Assembly: GCA_900143615.1 (NCBI GenBank)
Contig: FREU01000002.1
Coordinates: 848,663-912,662 of the forward strand
Origin: Rhodobacteraceae bacterium Alg231-30
GTDB taxonomy: Bacteria; Pseudomonadota; Alphaproteobacteria; Rhodobacterales; Rhodobacteraceae
Length of the DNA stretch: 64,000 nt
Reading direction: 5' to 3'
Shown here: piece after piece, positions 63,555 to 64,000 of the stretch
Position numbering within the stretch: position 1 is the first letter of the stretch
How the letters are laid out: every line of letters begins with the position of its first letter
The notes under the pieces: generated by a model
Told to the model about the DNA's origin: nothing
The model's database searches: none
The model's input: the letters and a program-made list of their open reading frames with translations, nothing else
Program-made: the position numbers and the translations under genes

Positions 63555-64000
63555 GTGGACAATGTACTTGTGACTGGCGGTGCCGGCTATATCGGCTCGC
63601 ACGCGTGTAAAGCTTTGCGCACAGCGGGCTTTCAACCAGTGACCTTCGACAATCTTTGCACCGGTTGGGAAGATGCGGTCAAATTTGGGCCATTTGAAAA
63701 AGGTGATTTGCTCAATCGCGAACGTTTGGACGAGGTGTTTGCCAAGTATGAACCCATTGCGGTGATGCATTTTGCGGCGTTGAGCCAAGTTGGCGAAAGC
63801 ATGCAAGAACCGGGTCGGTATTGGCTGAACAATGTTGGCGGTTCTTTGAACTTGATCGAAGCTTCGGTTGCCGCCGGGTGTAAAAACTTTGTGTTTTCAT
63901 CAACATGCGCCACATATGGCGAACACGACAATGTTCTTTTGGACGAGACAATCGAACAGCATCCGATCAATGCATACGGGTCATCCAAACGCGCAATCGA
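63555..64000 (+). CDS. galE: UDP-glucose 4-epimerase (C-terminus cut by window edge)
   Basis: The first ~148 residues of GalE, which interconverts UDP-glucose and UDP-galactose. The NAD motif is VLVTGGAGYIGSHACKAL, followed by FDNLCTGWEDAV, VMHFAALSQVGESM and FVFSSTCATYGE. The catalytic Tyr region (INAYGSSKRAI) is just reached as the window ends. The start is GTG 63555 (VDNVLVTGG), with GAAGGAAG upstream. The pair galU-galE supplies UDP-glucose and UDP-galactose to the polymer genes before them. Confidence 0.92.
   Translation, partial: MDNVLVTGGAGYIGSHACKALRTAGFQPVTFDNLCTGWEDAVKFGPFEKGDLLNRERLDEVFAKYEPIAVMHFAALSQVGESMQEPGRYWLNNVGGSLNLIEASVAAGCKNFVFSSTCATYGEHDNVLLDETIEQHPINAYGSSKRAI

Noticed and set aside
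1-64000. CRISPR arrays, prophage, insertion sequences and integrase sites
   Set aside because: No regularly spaced repeats of that type, no transposase or integrase frames and no flanking direct repeats were seen.

Overview
The window looks like chromosomal core DNA of a marine alphaproteobacterium of the Roseobacter group (Rhodobacterales). The grounds are the gene orders (rimP-nusA-ylxR-infB; argJ-mutT beside a parvulin and secA; comF-grxC-nitrilase-MarR; dnaK-dnaJ), alphaproteobacterial protein types (an NDUFAF5-like methyltransferase, CysQ with KdsB) and an RpoH-like dnaK promoter of alphaproteobacterial form. By eye the GC content is moderate, a little over half, and even apart from an AT-richer polysaccharide end. 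I see no rRNA, tRNA, CRISPR array, insertion sequence or prophage.

Layout. 1-2240: mutS, cut by the window edge. 2389-6231: a PfkB sugar kinase, an exported MsrA, a class IV aminotransferase paired with a sulfotransferase-like protein, and an SCP2 protein. 6327-13828 (minus strand): AsmA-like protein, MscS channel, YcbB-type L,D-transpeptidase and argG with a clear terminator. 13968-16998: a membrane protein, a divergent Hpt / response-regulator-phosphatase pair and a Nudix hydrolase. 17077-23163: hslO, a CoA-type Nudix hydrolase, CCA-adding enzyme, ABC exporter and an RNA m5U methyltransferase. 23254-26486: two small L,D-transpeptidases around a CAP-domain lipoprotein, a 59-aa exported peptide and hemH. 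26521-31424: NDUFAF5-like methyltransferase, comF, glutaredoxin, nitrilase, MarR regulator, ubiG and prolyl iminopeptidase. 31491-33005: an orphan peptide-binding protein. 33024-38540: the rimP-nusA-ylxR-infB operon with promoter, leader terminator and end terminator. 38562-46935: a tiny protein, mutT, argJ, a parvulin, secA, a secA-linked exported protein and a PstS/OmpA fusion. 46937-50798: radC, an amino-acid-type binding protein, msrQ and dnaJ. 50879-54286: dnaK, an AlkB-like dioxygenase and an SH3 protein. 54283-64000: cell-surface polysaccharide genes (KpsM-like permease, cysQ, kdsB, GT2, UDP-sugar epimerase, CapD/FlaA1, Wza-like exporter, galU and a truncated galE).

Working together: envelope biogenesis dominates (L,D-transpeptidases, AsmA, MscS, SecA, parvulin, polysaccharide export). 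Translation and protein quality control come second (nusA/infB operon, HslO, DnaK/DnaJ, CCA enzyme, RNA methyltransferase). The observations most worth following are: (1) the adjacent aminotransferase and sulfotransferase-like genes, which I remember as domains of one plant protein; (2) a 44-bp element of four 11-bp repeats found upstream of an ABC exporter and again upstream of radC; (3) a promoter followed by an intrinsic terminator in the rimP leader, suggesting attenuation; (4) a PstS-like domain fused to OmpA beside secA.
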